Assembly: GCF_964204645.1 (NCBI RefSeq)
Contig: NC_134025.1
Span: 7,259,001-7,323,000, forward strand
Reading direction: 5' to 3'
Origin: Tubulanus polymorphus
Taxonomy: Eukaryota > Nemertea > Palaeonemertea > Tubulaniformes > Tubulanidae
DNA length: 64,000 nt
Part shown: piece after piece, positions 12,362-24,400 of the stretch
Numbering within the stretch: position 1 is the first letter of the stretch
How the letters are laid out: each line of letters opens with the position of its first letter
The notes under the pieces: generated by a model
The model's input: only the letters and a program-made list of their open reading frames with translations
Told to the model about the DNA's origin: nothing
Databases searched by the model: none
Program-made: the position numbers and the translations under genes

Positions 12362-13829
12362 TTTGGTGCTGTGATAGAAAAAAAGCATTATTTAGGAGTG
12401 GAAACTGATGAGCGAGTCAGCTGAATATTGAATTATCTGAAAATGATCATTAAAGGCAGACCGTTTTGTGTAAACTGATGTGAGGTTGTAAGACACTTCC
12501 ATTCTTAGAATGCAATAAGAATTTAGCAAGTGAAGAGAGATTACTTGTAAGCATATTTACCAAGATAATAAATGCAATAGATACATTCATTTAGCCATAT
12601 TGATAATACCGATTTACATGGAAAAAGATACATCACAATGTGAATTACATACATTCTATTTATTTTGAGTTTAAAGCTGCACATTCTCTCTATATATCTA
12701 TATAACGATAGTGAATTACAACCTTTAAAAGTAAAGGATATACGTGAATTCTAACTCTACATTACCCCTGCGTATACACTCCGAAATATAGGAAATGAAA
12801 TGTCACTTTACCCAATATCGTATACAAATCACATGACCTGGGAGCGATGGAGCGCGAAGCTTTTGATAGGGATATTCGAGTCAATCCCGGCAGATTCCAG
12901 GTTCAAAATATCATAACTTCGCGCGCTGAAATAATCACTGTCAACGCAAAACTGGGATTCAATTTGACAACAATTTTCATAATACCGATATATGATGAAA
13001 AAAAATCATGAAATTATGAACCATTGTCCGTTAATAACAATTTGTACTGGTTGAAAGGGTAAAAATGATTGAAAAAAGTGAAAATTATTTTTCGAAATCA
13101 AAGGTTGAAAAGCTACATGAAATAAAAAGGGCATCAAATCATTTTCGAGGATTTTGTTGTTAGTGTTTTATTCTTATTGTATCAATAGAAGATTGGGAAG
13201 TCTCCATAAGGCTGGTGCCAGTCAAAGAATACTTCATAAGTACTGAAATCTGAACCTGTGATAAATTAGATTAGCCTCATAAACAGCCCTGTAATGGAAC
13301 AAACCGAAGCTTTGGTAATCGTAGCGTATCGAGGTGTGAACAAACATTATCAACGTTAATCTGGTGAAACGTTTAAATCATAAGAATATTTATATATTTA
13401 CGTATGTCAGTACAGTTGTACAGTTAAGACGATTGCTGTAATAGAATTTAACATAAACACACGTTGTTTGAAAAGAAGATTGCCTCACGAGGACAAATCG
13501 GATGATCAAAAATTGATTTCGTAAGGTAGGGAATATAAAAATGTGGACGTTTGAAATCCCACAATTCTTGAATAAATGAGGGTATATTTAGAGCAACGTT
13601 TTGGCAATAAACGAATAGCCATGATGGCTACTGGTTTATAGTTTATAGTTTGGAGTTCTTCTTGAACTCTATCAAAATGTGGGAATTATTTTTTTTTTTC
13701 ATTTGCATCGAAAGAAGATCCTCATTTCAGCGTTTTCTGTTAGTGTTGGTGAAATAGAATTTGATTGTGTCCCGTGAGATTTCTTTCTATAAGTCTTTGT
13801 TTTTATCAGGTTTTGGTATAGATAAAAAG
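12362..13829. promoter_or_regulatory. Divergent spacer between the cyclin and coiled-coil genes
   Basis: This holds the 5' flanks of two head-to-head genes. It is AT-rich, with a more GC-rich patch around 12840-12920 that could be a promoter core. I see no coding exon or repeat here. Confidence 0.35.
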
Positions 13830-15697
13830 ATGGCAACAGGGTTTGAAAATCCAGCGCCTACAGATGAGAAAGAAACGGAGGAAAAACGAAAGAAAGTTTA
13901 CAAGCCACCAAAAATAAAAATGGTTTTGAATCTTTTAGTTATCTCCAAAAAGATTTACGACAAATATTCATTAATTTAAATTCATCGATTCAGGGGATAT
14001 GATAGCATTGAAACCTAAAATCGTGAAAGTAATATTCTTTTCGTTATTTCAGGATCTGAGAACAGCTGCAAAAGCTTTCGCATTTAATAAAGCTCTTGGA
14101 GGCTGGCATTCCGTACAAGTTGAAGGCTGTTCGGCGGCTACAAATGCTTTGATTTCTGGAGTAAGATGAATTCTTGTTATTCGTATATCAGTGCCGGCAT
14201 CAACCATTTTTCTATGAATGTTACCGTGAATATCATTAGAATTGGAAACAAAGTTTTCTAACATTCTTCATTCAAGAAAAGACGAAAATTGGATTTCATT
14301 AAATGAATATCAAGACATTGTTTTGAATGTGATTCTTATATTCTTATAGTTTCTCGTCAACAGACGAAATAAGAAGTTTATAACAAAAAAGACAAAAGAT
14401 AAAGCAGAAAACCAGGTAACGTTTATGAATACTGAATACTGATCATTAATGTTAAGATTGTAGAATTTCCGATTCGCAATTGAGTGAATTTTTTGTATTT
14501 ATTCAGGAGTCAGTTGACGAAGATGACGAGAAGTGGGAGACCTGTAGTATTACAGAGGTAAGGACTTCGTCACATTTTTTGTTTGAGTAATTTCCAGCAT
14601 TGGCTTATGTTGTCCACTACTGGACTTTTCATTTTAGAATCCCGTCGATGAGCCAGCAGTCATTGTAAGTCCATTCGATTCTTCTCAACATAAAAAGCAA
14701 AAGAAGGCCACGTATTCATGTTGGAAAATGCCGAACTTTATGGATAATATTGAAAGGTAATCCCAAAATTTAAAGCGTATCTTACGGCTACCTTCATTAT
14801 TGAAGTCACTACAGAGCGTCACGTGTGCATGCAACAACAGTTTTGATCTACTTGGGCCAAATTTGGCCCGGCCAAAAACGTCGGACCAGGCCCGGCCAAA
14901 TTTTAGTCAAATAATTGCGTGTGAATTACTACTAAGTTCTAGAAGTGACTCACTTGGCTCTGATAAGCACTGTTTAGTACCGAGTAAGTGATTTGCGTGT
15001 GAACGCGCTCTCAGGCCTGATCCGTCTCCGTGGTGAATAATTACGCCTTGTTAGAATTTCAGATCACAATGTGGTCATAATTGTCGTCATGAAAATAACG
15101 TTGGATTTCTTTATGCATTATTTTCTAAAGAAATAGTAGGTTCAAGTTTGCGCGACCCGAAAGCTGGATTCCACCGGGGGATAGTCCTTCAGTCGTTTCA
15201 CCGACAACTCAGGTGCATCAGTTACAATTGGTGCTACAGCAAAAAGAGAGAGAACTTGTGTTGTACCGACAACAGTTGAAAAAAGCTCACTTAGAAAACT
15301 ATAAAATCATCAAGTTACTGCAAGGGTGCGTAAGATAATTCACTTGTGGGCATGTGAATGTCACAAAAAGTAACCTAACGGAATTTTGAGGCATAACGGT
15401 AATCTCAGCGAATAAGAAGTATCCACGTTAAGAGTTGGAGATTCAAAAATGAATTCTGATTTCTAATGTTGTTTCGTCCTATTCCTGTATCGATACATAA
15501 GTATATTCGTTTCTAGGTTCACTGGCGATCAATACGAAGAATTATTGAAGGAGAACCAAATCGTCAAGGGGCACATGGCGCGTTTGTCGAGGGAGAACCA
15601 ACGACTGGTTGGAATGCTGAGACAAACGAAAAATCCCAAAATCGCTGAGATGCAACTTTTAGACAAACTTCATCAAACCAAAATATCGAATTCATAG
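13830..15697 (+). CDS. Coiled-coil protein of unknown function
   Basis: Not recognised. Seven exons are supported by splice signals and phase: 13830-13922, 14053-14160, 14350-14415, 14507-14557, 14638-14756, 15140-15325 (or starting 15137) and 15517-15697, giving about 267 aa. The N-terminus is charged (EKETEEKRKKVYKPPK). A segment AAKAFAFNKALGGWHSVQVE follows, then an acidic patch VDEDDEKWE and a Lys-rich stretch. The C-terminal third is strongly helical: LVLQQKERELVLYRQQLKK, then YEELLKENQIVKGHMARLSR and ENQRLVGMLRQTKN, a heptad-like coiled coil. The last block loosely recalls coiled-coil ends such as those of SAPCD-type proteins, but I would not assign homology. The exon 1 donor (ATG|GTTTTG) is weak, so the first junction is the least certain. 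The start ATG follows an in-frame region with no earlier ATG of note. Confidence 0.65.
14815..15060 (+). repeat. Dispersed repeat in intron, copy 1
   Basis: The intron before exon 6 of the coiled-coil gene holds a GC-richer block with TTGGCCCGGCC and GACCAGGCCCGGCC motifs and a TTCTAGAAGTGACT core. A similar block (TGGCCCTGGCCGG, AAGTCACTTCTAG) sits at 63838-64000. This suggests a dispersed, possibly non-autonomous element; its borders are not defined. Confidence 0.4.
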
Positions 15698-17191
15698 ATC
15701 GAATATGACACCCTCATTTTTTTCACATGTAACTGCTTAAAAGTCTCTTTACGATATTCAATAACAAGATACAATATTTGTTTCATGGACTTGTGTCGCA
15801 TTTTCCTTTTTTCGTCGTTCATGAACTTGTTGTTACGTGTCACGCATTTCATTTTTGTTTGAAGTAAAATGTATCAACAGTGGCTCTTCTGGGGGCCCGT
15901 GTGTGTTTTGAGGAAAAGTATTTGCTTCGTACGGTAGCGTACCGTGCACGTGCTACGGTCGCGAAAATTGCGTGCCCTATTTCATATTTTGTCATCCCCC
16001 GTAGTAAAGAAGACACATTTATTCGTATCTATCAATCCCCAAAAGTAGAAAAGGGTACAACTTAACAAGACGAGGCAGATACACAAACGGGCCCATTCTC
16101 AGTCGGGCATCAATTCCGAAAAAAAATCAAGAAAGGGCATTGTTTGTCTCCATCAATTCCAAAAATAGAAAAGGGCATATATTTCTGCAAGAAAAAGCAG
16201 ATGATTTTCAACAAAAGACACATCATTCTTCAGGATTTCAAAATTTTCGGGGAAGGGTATCAAGATTCGTTTGCCCTTTTAATAAGTTGCGCTACCGGTC
16301 AACAGTATGGTCCCTGTATCCGCCCGCTGGGGGGGGGTCATCCAATCTAGATGCCGGCGCACACTAAAAGATAATCAACCAAAAATATAACACTTCTATC
16401 GCGTGTTTCAGCAATGGGACATAGGTATAAAGAAACTGAGAAATTTCATCAAGGTCGATTTTCGTAGTTCCAGTCACACAGATCATTCAATGACTGATTC
16501 CCAGGAGGGCAATGCGGCCGCAGGGCCGTTTCATTTCCTTTTCACAGTCAGTCAATCCGCCAGACATGGACTCTAAAACGAAGACTCAATGGCTAGACCA
16601 GGAGTCTTTCCCATCTTAAAATGCTGTCATAATAGTGGAAATACATCGAGATAGACTATAGTGATCGGTGACCTGTGTCGGAGCCACCCTTACTTACTAT
16701 GTGCGATGCTGAATAAATGGGATTCGTACCTCATGTTTATAAACATACGCGCATGCACATGCGCTTTCCGGTCTCCCAGGGAAGGTCATCGAGCATTCCA
16801 TATATAACCTTTATGTAATAATAAATAGTAATTGAGTCTTCAAATCGTTGTAAGTATACCTTAAGCTATTCAGCATTAAACTTGTTTTTTGTCTTTCATG
16901 GTATAGAGTTGTGTTGCTTTTGTAATAATATTGAGTTTATTTACTGAGTCTATTATAGATATTTCATAGAATTATGGCTCTCAACATGCTCAATACAATT
17001 CACTTTGTTAAATTTAATTTTATTGTAGTCTACTAACTATAGAAACGTTTTGTTATCTACTTCCTTGATGAGACTGCACTTTAGGTCATCTCTCTGAGCA
17101 TTGTCTTGACTTCCTAGCTGTACCAAGAGGGTAAACATATTGTCATGTCTATCACACACAGTGTTAATTTTTTGCAGGATCATGTTATGAG
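15698..17191. other. Intergenic upstream of SDHAF4 with degenerate repeats
   Basis: Between about 16030 and 16260, diverged direct repeats of a CAATTCC..AAAATAGAAAAGGGCAT unit recur. The rest is unremarkable. A strong 3' splice site (TTTTTTGCAG ending at 17177) just upstream of the SDHAF4 start suggests that its 5'UTR is spliced from a noncoding first exon somewhere in this stretch. Confidence 0.4.
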
Positions 17192-17527
17192 ATGGCAATG
17201 TCTGTAATGTCTCTGAGAAAACTGCTTCAAACACCATATCCATTCGCTGTTCTTCGTCATTTTTCAACTAGTAAAACATCCAAACAGCAGAACAGTGATA
17301 ATAAACAACAGAAAAACAAACTGAAAAAGGCTACAACCCCATCAGGAAAGTTGGACGACAATATCGAAACTTCTGCAGAGAAAATTAACCCAACGGTGAT
17401 AATTCCACCATTTCCGAGATTCCCAGAAGATAAGAATCCAGAAACAGGAGAAATAGGAGGTCCACGTGGACCGGAACCAACACGCTACGGAGACTGGGAA
17501 AGAAACGGTCGCGTTTCAGATTTCTAG
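17192..17527 (+). CDS. SDHAF4: Succinate dehydrogenase assembly factor 4
   Basis: Mitochondrial chaperone that binds flavinylated SDHA during assembly of complex II. It is a single 336-bp exon encoding 111 aa. The N-terminus ([20 protein letters not shown] then LRHFSTSK) looks like a cleavable mitochondrial presequence. A Lys-rich linker follows. The C-terminus carries the family signature: [20 protein letters not shown] then [15 protein letters not shown], nearly identical to human SDHAF4 ([20 protein letters not shown]...). No intron interrupts the coding region. The TAG stop is followed after 27 nt, in the same frame, by the COQ8A start codon. Confidence 0.93.
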   Translation: MAMSVMSLRKLLQTPYPFAVLRHFSTSKTSKQQNSDNKQQKNKLKKATTPSGKLDDNIETSAEKINPTVIIPPFPRFPEDKNPETGEIGGPRGPEPTRYGDWERNGRVSDF

Positions 17528-17554
17528 ACAGTTTTTTTCCAACAATTCGAAAAA

Positions 17555-20152
17555 ATGTCTCGATTCAGCGATGTACAAGGAATCCTACGTGGATTCAATG
17601 CAATTGCAAAAGCACTATGCACCCATCAGGAGAAGGAATTGCGACATATTTGGCGAAATTCGAGTCTGCGAACTGCGGCGCAGGATTGTCTGAACAAAGC
17701 TGAAGATAAATTTTCGGACTCATTAATTGGAAATCAAGGCCCAAAGGTAAGTTTTCTGTCGGAAAATCTGATTGTACTTGAATCATGAATCTTCCTGAAT
17801 AGAATCAGAATTCTTATGATTTGATATATTTTTAGAATTCAATCATTGATCGAATGACAGTTTTCCCAGCTCAAGCTCAAGCTTTGCTCGAACTTCTCCA
17901 GCAGCAAGTGTCCAAAACTGTTAGGAGTGGAGACAGCAAAACAACAAACGGTTCAGAAGAGTTTGATCCCGAATATGACCTGGGTCTTCCCGAGGATTAT
18001 ATATTACAAGATTCCAGTCCGTCTGTTACGCCAGGATCGACAAGTGGTTCTAAGTGGCAGGTAAAATCTGCATCATTGCGTGGTGTGAATTTGAAAGCGC
18101 CGCACTTAGAACTGAATCATGTGAATAACTTTCACTATGATTCGACTCTAAAGGAAATAACTGAAGAAGAATCGCTAAAAGAAAGTAAACTTAAAGAGAA
18201 TGGAAAAGCTGGTGCCAGCAAAGAGACTCCGCCGGTAGTCACTGAACGGAGACAACATATTATGGAAGCCAAGCCAGTGGACATTCCCATTAGTTCTACT
18301 GAGCCCATTGCAAAACCTGATGTGAAACAAAAAAAGGCACCAAAACTTAAACAAAATTTGAGTGAAAGGGCCAGGGAAAGAAAAGTGCCATCATCTAGAA
18401 TCGGACGTCTTGCTACCTTTGGAGGTCTTGCTGCCGGTCTTGGTGTTGGCGCTCTTGCTGAGGTTACTAGGAAAACTTTTGGTTTCAAATCAACGGGTAT
18501 TATGTCAGATATGAGCCCATTTCTGACCGAAGCTAATGCAGAAAGAATTGTCAATACCCTTTGCCGTGTTCGTGGAGCAGCTCTTAAATTAGGACAGATG
18601 TTAAGTATACAAGATAATACTTTCATCAACCCGCAGCTGCAAAAAATATTTGAACGAGTGAGGCAAAGTGCGGACTTCATGCCAGAATGGCAAATGGAGA
18701 CTGCATTGAATAAGGAACTAGGACCAGATTGGAGAGAAAAGGTCCAGTCATTTGACAGTAAACCATTTGCTGCCGCATCGATCGGACAAGTTCATCGGGC
18801 TACATTACACGATGGACGAGAAGTAGCCATGAAAATTCAGTATCCCGGTGTAGCAAACAGTATCAACAGCGATATTGACAATCTGCTATCGGTTTTCAAT
18901 GTCTGGAATATATTGCCAGAAGGAATGTTTCTTGATAGAGCAATGGATGTGGCACGTCGGGAATTAGCTTGGGAAGTTGATTACCTTCGAGAAGCTGAAT
19001 GGGGCAGGAAATTTAGAGAAGCATTGAAGGATGACCCGGTGTTTTATGTACCTGAAGTGATCGATGATCTCTCATCTGCGCAGATTCTAACTACGGAACT
19101 TGTGAACGGTGCACCAATAGATCAGGCTTTAAATAGTGACCAGGATACTAAAAACATGGTAATTAAGTTGTACATATATCTTTTTCCGTGAATGCTAAAT
19201 ATGACTGTCATCATCATTTGCCAGGATGTTTTTTTTTCATCTACTTCTGTGAAAATATTTTTTGAATCATAATTCAATTTTCAGATCGCTGAGAATATTT
19301 TGCGTTTGTGTTTGAAAGAACTATTCGACCTCCAGTTCATGCAGACTGATCCAAACTGGTCAAATTTCTTTTTTGACCAAGAGTTTAACCAGGTTAGTTT
19401 TTAAAGATTACGAAATGATTCTTGAAGAAATTTCTTGTTAGTTTTGATACTACAGTTTATCTTGCTCAACTAATACGTATTCAACTTGGACTTTCGCTGA
19501 ACTCCTACCAATTTTGCCATATTCAGATTTAGGCAATGTTGACTGTAATAATTTTTGCTCAATTGATATAATAAAGTATGAATTAATTTTCAGTTGTCTT
19601 TGCTGGATTTCGGGGCTACACGTCAGTTTGATAAGTCATTCGTAGATTTATACATCCGAGTTGTTAAAGCCGCTGTAGATAATGATACGGAAGCCGTCAT
19701 ACGAATATCTCAGGAAATGGGTTTTCTGACAGGTTATGAATCTAAGGTGAGTAGTTGAGGTTTTCGTTCTTCCATAGATTCATTGCCCTATGGATGTGTG
19801 TCCTAGAAGGGTATACTTTACGGTCTTATATTAGGTCAGTTGTATCCTTTTCTTATTTTAGGTAATGGAAAGTGCACATGTTGATGCGGTTATGATACTC
19901 GGTGAGGCGTTTAGTCACAATGGAATGTTTGACTTCGGTACTCAAAGTACCGCGTCGCGAATTAATAAACTTATTCCGATCATGCTGCGTCACCGATTAG
20001 TAGCGCCACCTGAAGAAACGTATTCATTACATCGAAAAATGTCTGGTTCGTTTTTACTTTGCGTAAAACTGTCAGCGAAAGTGAATTGTAAAGTAATGTT
20101 TGATGAAGTCTATAACAGATATAAATTTGGCCCTCTAGAAAGCACTCAATAA
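17555..20152 (+). CDS. COQ8A: Atypical kinase COQ8A (coenzyme Q biosynthesis)
   Basis: Mitochondrial UbiB-family atypical kinase/ATPase that supports the coenzyme Q synthesis complex. Five exons: 17555-17746, 17836-19158, 19285-19392, 19594-19746, 19862-20152; 688 aa (human 647). The N-terminal helix region [20 protein letters not shown] corresponds to the COQ8A start. A long low-complexity linker follows, then [20 protein letters not shown] and a glycine-rich hydrophobic segment. The KxGQ motif is intact ([13 protein letters not shown], about residue 314), as is the alanine-rich nucleotide loop ([12 protein letters not shown]) and [20 protein letters not shown] and LLDFGATR complete the catalytic set, and the C-terminus matches [20 protein letters not shown]. 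No key residue is missing. It probably shares transcription with SDHAF4 upstream. The start is fixed by an upstream in-frame TAG at 17525. Confidence 0.96.
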
Positions 20153-21428
20153 AAATTCTAATTTCCTTAGTTTGATAGTTTCCATACAAAGACATTTTTG
20201 AAAAACCTTAGTTTATAGGTAAAGCTTCTACAAAAAAACACATTGTATTCATGTTAATTAATTTTTGGATAATTGTGCTTATGATGATGCTAGTTTTAAT
20301 CTTATTGATTCCTCAGGTACCGGTATTTAAGATTACTTGGCAGTACGAATTTGGTTTTTAGAAAGATTTCAGCAATTGATATTTAGTATGTTATATATTG
20401 TATTGAGTGTTTCCTATAATATTGTCCTTGATGAGCAATACTGCCTAAATGAAAAATGTGCAGTGATGTGACTGTGGTGAAATCAATAATAAATTATGAT
20501 TGCAAGAAAAATGCTTGTCTTGTTTTTGTTGCATTTATGATTCGTCAAGTGGATTTCGTGATCTGAAGGACTACAATTAACTATAATTAAGATTGTTAAT
20601 CCTCGAGTTGGTCACGATATTAACCGTAATGCTTGACGACCCGGCGGCCGCAAGCGAATTAGCGTGTTATTAGTTTTTCGTTGCTAATTAGTACAACCCA
20701 CCAGGTGGTGCATCGGTATAAAATCGAATCGTAGAATTTTCGAAAATTTATCGAATTGGTAAGAAAGACACGTTTATTCATTGTTTACATTACTTTTATA
20801 TTCATGGAAAATTGTCTAGATTAGGATTAGTCAGTAACCTGTCTGTGGTTTAGTTTCACGATCGGATATTTTCACAAACCACATGGTATAAGCCCATCCA
20901 ATTATAAAAAGCTTACCACCAACGATTAGGTCTCAGGTAACTAATTAGATTAGGATAATCTAGCACAACTGAGGAATTCCCTTGTTTGTCTGACTTACAA
21001 GTAAAGAGACGTAAAATGAACTTCCACCACACAGTCACAGACACACACGACGACCGTCGACCACCACAGCAGAGAGTCCCTCTGTCCAACATGAAGTTCT
21101 GTTCTACATGAATTACTGTTACATTCATCGTTTCATATATTCTTTTTTGGCTTTTAAATATATCAAATTGAGAACCACCTTATATGCCAAAGAAGTCCAT
21201 CAGAAGAGAGAGGCTCCCCAGCCTCTCGACACTAACTAGTACTACATTTGTTGTTGGCCTACAATAGACGGGCAGCTACAAATCGTAACAAGTAAAGGCT
21301 ATAGAGCCTACATTAAGGAGTTTATTTTGAATGAGTTGTTCAATCAATGGGCTGACAAAATTAAGTGAACTCAATTAAACTGTACGGGTCTTATTGCTTA
21401 CAGAAGCGTGTGGCTTACATTGTCTAAG
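20153..21428. other. COQ8A 3'UTR and CRNKL1 upstream region
   Basis: An exact AATAAA lies at 20488-20493, the likely COQ8A poly(A) signal. From about 20640 on, the sequence becomes the CRNKL1 5' flank. No coding exon was found. Confidence 0.45.
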
Positions 21429-24400
21429 ATGGATGACAACGACATCATGGAACTGGAGGAGGGGAAAAAGAATAAGAATGTGCCTAAAGTGGCAAAGGTA
21501 AGCATATGCTAAAATGAGACTAAAATAAGACCTCAATTCAGATTTCTTTTTCAATCCTCAGATTTTGATCTTATGCAGACATTACTTTTTACCTATACGT
21601 GGTAATAGAACTAATCTTTTGATTTGTCATATAGGTTAAGAACAAGATGCCGGCCTCGGTACAAATTACAGCAGAACAGTTATTACGAGAGGCTAAGGAG
21701 AGAGAATTGGAAATGGTTCCTCCAGTAAGTTCAAAAATACAAACTTCAGTGTTTATTTTTTCGATTTTGGGTATTCACTCCAAATGTATTAATCCGATAT
21801 AATTTCATTCACTGCTTTTAGCCACCGAAACAAAAGATTTCTGACCCGGGTGAACTTGCCGCGTATAAGTTACGAAAAAGAAAGGTAACCAGAAGCTTCA
21901 AAATTCTTGAAAGATGGCATGTTAGAATTAATTGCCGCATTTAGCTGGATGAAACTAATAAATATTTCTCACCCGTAGCTAGAAGTTATTGTTAGACATG
22001 CGAAAAGACTTGTCTAACAATCATTCATTGCAATCTGCTTAAAACAGACTAACATTTTAGAATATCCCGATGTCTAAAAGCTGAAGTCTCATATTTCAGA
22101 TGTTTGAAGATAATATTCGAAAAAATCGGTCAGTGATGCCAAACTGGATTAAGTACGCCAACTGGGAAGAAAGTCAAAAAGAAATTCAAAGGTACCAACG
22201 AATTATAGCCTAATTGATATTCACTTAATTCACATCTCATATAGGCTAATAGTCGCAGCATTGTTACTGAAAATGAATTTATCTCTCTAAATAATGTCGA
22301 ATGTATCCTGCAGGTCTCGATCAATTTTTGAAAGAGCGTTAGATGTCGACCACAGAAATATCACGGTGTGGTTGAAATACGCCGAAATGGAAATGAAGTA
22401 AGTAACATTTGATACTTTCATGAGACAGATTGAACTTTTTTTCTTATACGCCATTAATTTTTCTTTGGTACAATCAATTCCCAGAAGCCGACAGGTAAAT
22501 CATGCTCGAAATGTCTGGGATCGAGCTATCACGATTCTACCGCGAGCGAATCAGTTTTGGTACAAGTACACGTACATGGAAGAAATGCTCGGTAATGTCG
22601 CCGGGGGTCGACAGGTTTTTGAGCGTTGGATGGAGTGGGAACCGGAAGAGCAAGCTTGGCATTCGTACATCAACTTCGAATTGCGATACAAAGAACTTGA
22701 TCGAGCTCGAAATATCTATGAACGATATATCCTTTTCATTCAATCATTACATATTAACGTTTGCGTGCTTCGTGGTCGCTTAGAGCTATGGTGTCGTAAT
22801 TTCCTTCACTATCTTTTACTTGTCATTGTGCATCCGGAAGTTAAAAACTGGATAAAATATGCCAAATTTGAAGAAAAACACCACTACAATAACAGCGCAC
22901 GGTCTATTTACGAGAGAGCTGTTGAATTCTTTGGCGAGGATAACATGGATGAGAAACTCTTCATAGCGTTCGCTAGATTCGAAGAAATGCAAAAAGAGGT
23001 AATGAAGTGCACTCTTGAGAAAGGGTTTATGTTGATAAATATATATATATATATATATATCACGCCTTGATCTTCATTGCATTTTCCTAGCCTATTTCAT
23101 TTATTTTTCAAGCACGAGAGAGCAAGAGTTATCTATAAATACGCTTTGGAACATCTTCCGAAAGAGAAATGCCAGGAAATCTACAAGTGTTACACGATTC
23201 ACGAGAAGAAGTTTGGCGACAGAGCTGGTATCGAAGATGTGATTGTTAGTAAAAGGAAATTTCAATACGAAGAGGTATGAATATATCGGGCAACTGTAAA
23301 AAAGATTTTTCTCAAAAATGAAATGTCTTGGTTCATTTATGTCATGCTGTTTTTAGGAAGTGAAAGCCAATCCTCATAACTACGATGCGTGGTTTGATTA
23401 TGTTCGATTGATGGAGAGTGACGGCGATCCTGAACAAGTGAGAGAAGTGTTCGAACGCGCTATTGCTAATGTACCACCATCTCAGGTAAGGCCTGATTAC
23501 AGCTGTTTGGTTACCAATTACTTCCCCAGTGATGAAATTGTAGTTCTGGTTGTAAATTTCTGGTAGAAGTTATTGAAAACATGATTCATTGAATTGGAAT
23601 ATGAAGAATATGGAACGATGAAAATTATTTTCTATCTCGACAGGTAAAAAGGCATTGGCGTCGTTATATATATTTGTGGATAAACTACGCTGTTTACGAA
23701 GAACTAACGATGGAAGACGCCGAACGTACTCGACAAGTTTACAAGGCGTCTCTCGAATTGATTCCGCACAAGAAGTTCACATTCTCGAAGGTTTGGTTGT
23801 GCTACGCTCAATTTGAGCTACGTCAACACGAGTTAACCACAGCCAGAAAAGCACTTGTAAGTTAGTTTCAACAAACTACCAGTTTTGTTTCAAAGTTGAA
23901 ATATACGTCCATTTGTTTCAATATACTATAGCTTCTCGACTCAATTCTTTTTTTTCGTGTATAGGGAGCTGCTATTGGTAAATGTCCAACCAACAAACTG
24001 TTCCGCGGGTATATCGATATTGAGATTCAGCTGAGAGAGTTTGACAGATGTCGTATTTTATACGAGAAATTTCTCGAATTTGGTCCAGAGAATTGTACAA
24101 CGTGGATGAAGGTATGAACAATCTTCTTACAGCGCTCTGTAATTCCACTGTTAAGGTACATCTTTCCTGGTTTGTGATAAAGTTTCTCTCTGTTTTACAG
24201 TTTGCTGAATTGGAAACGATTCTTGGTGATGCCGAACGAGCTCGCGCTATATTTGAACTAGCGATTAATCAGCCTGTACTCGATATGCCCGAAGTGCTGT
24301 GGAAGGCTTACGTAGATTTCGAGACTGAACAAGAAGACTATGACCGAATTAGGAGTTTGTATCGCCGTTTATTAAAAAGAACACAGCACATAAAGGTAAT

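Noticed and set aside
18135-18680. 181-codon open frame on the minus strand inside COQ8A exon 2
   Set aside because: It is antisense to strongly conserved COQ8A coding sequence and is open only because of that gene's codon use.
22727-22819. Reading straight through this stretch as CRNKL1 protein
   Set aside because: The extra 31 residues break a conserved motif, while removal as an AT-AC intron restores it exactly.
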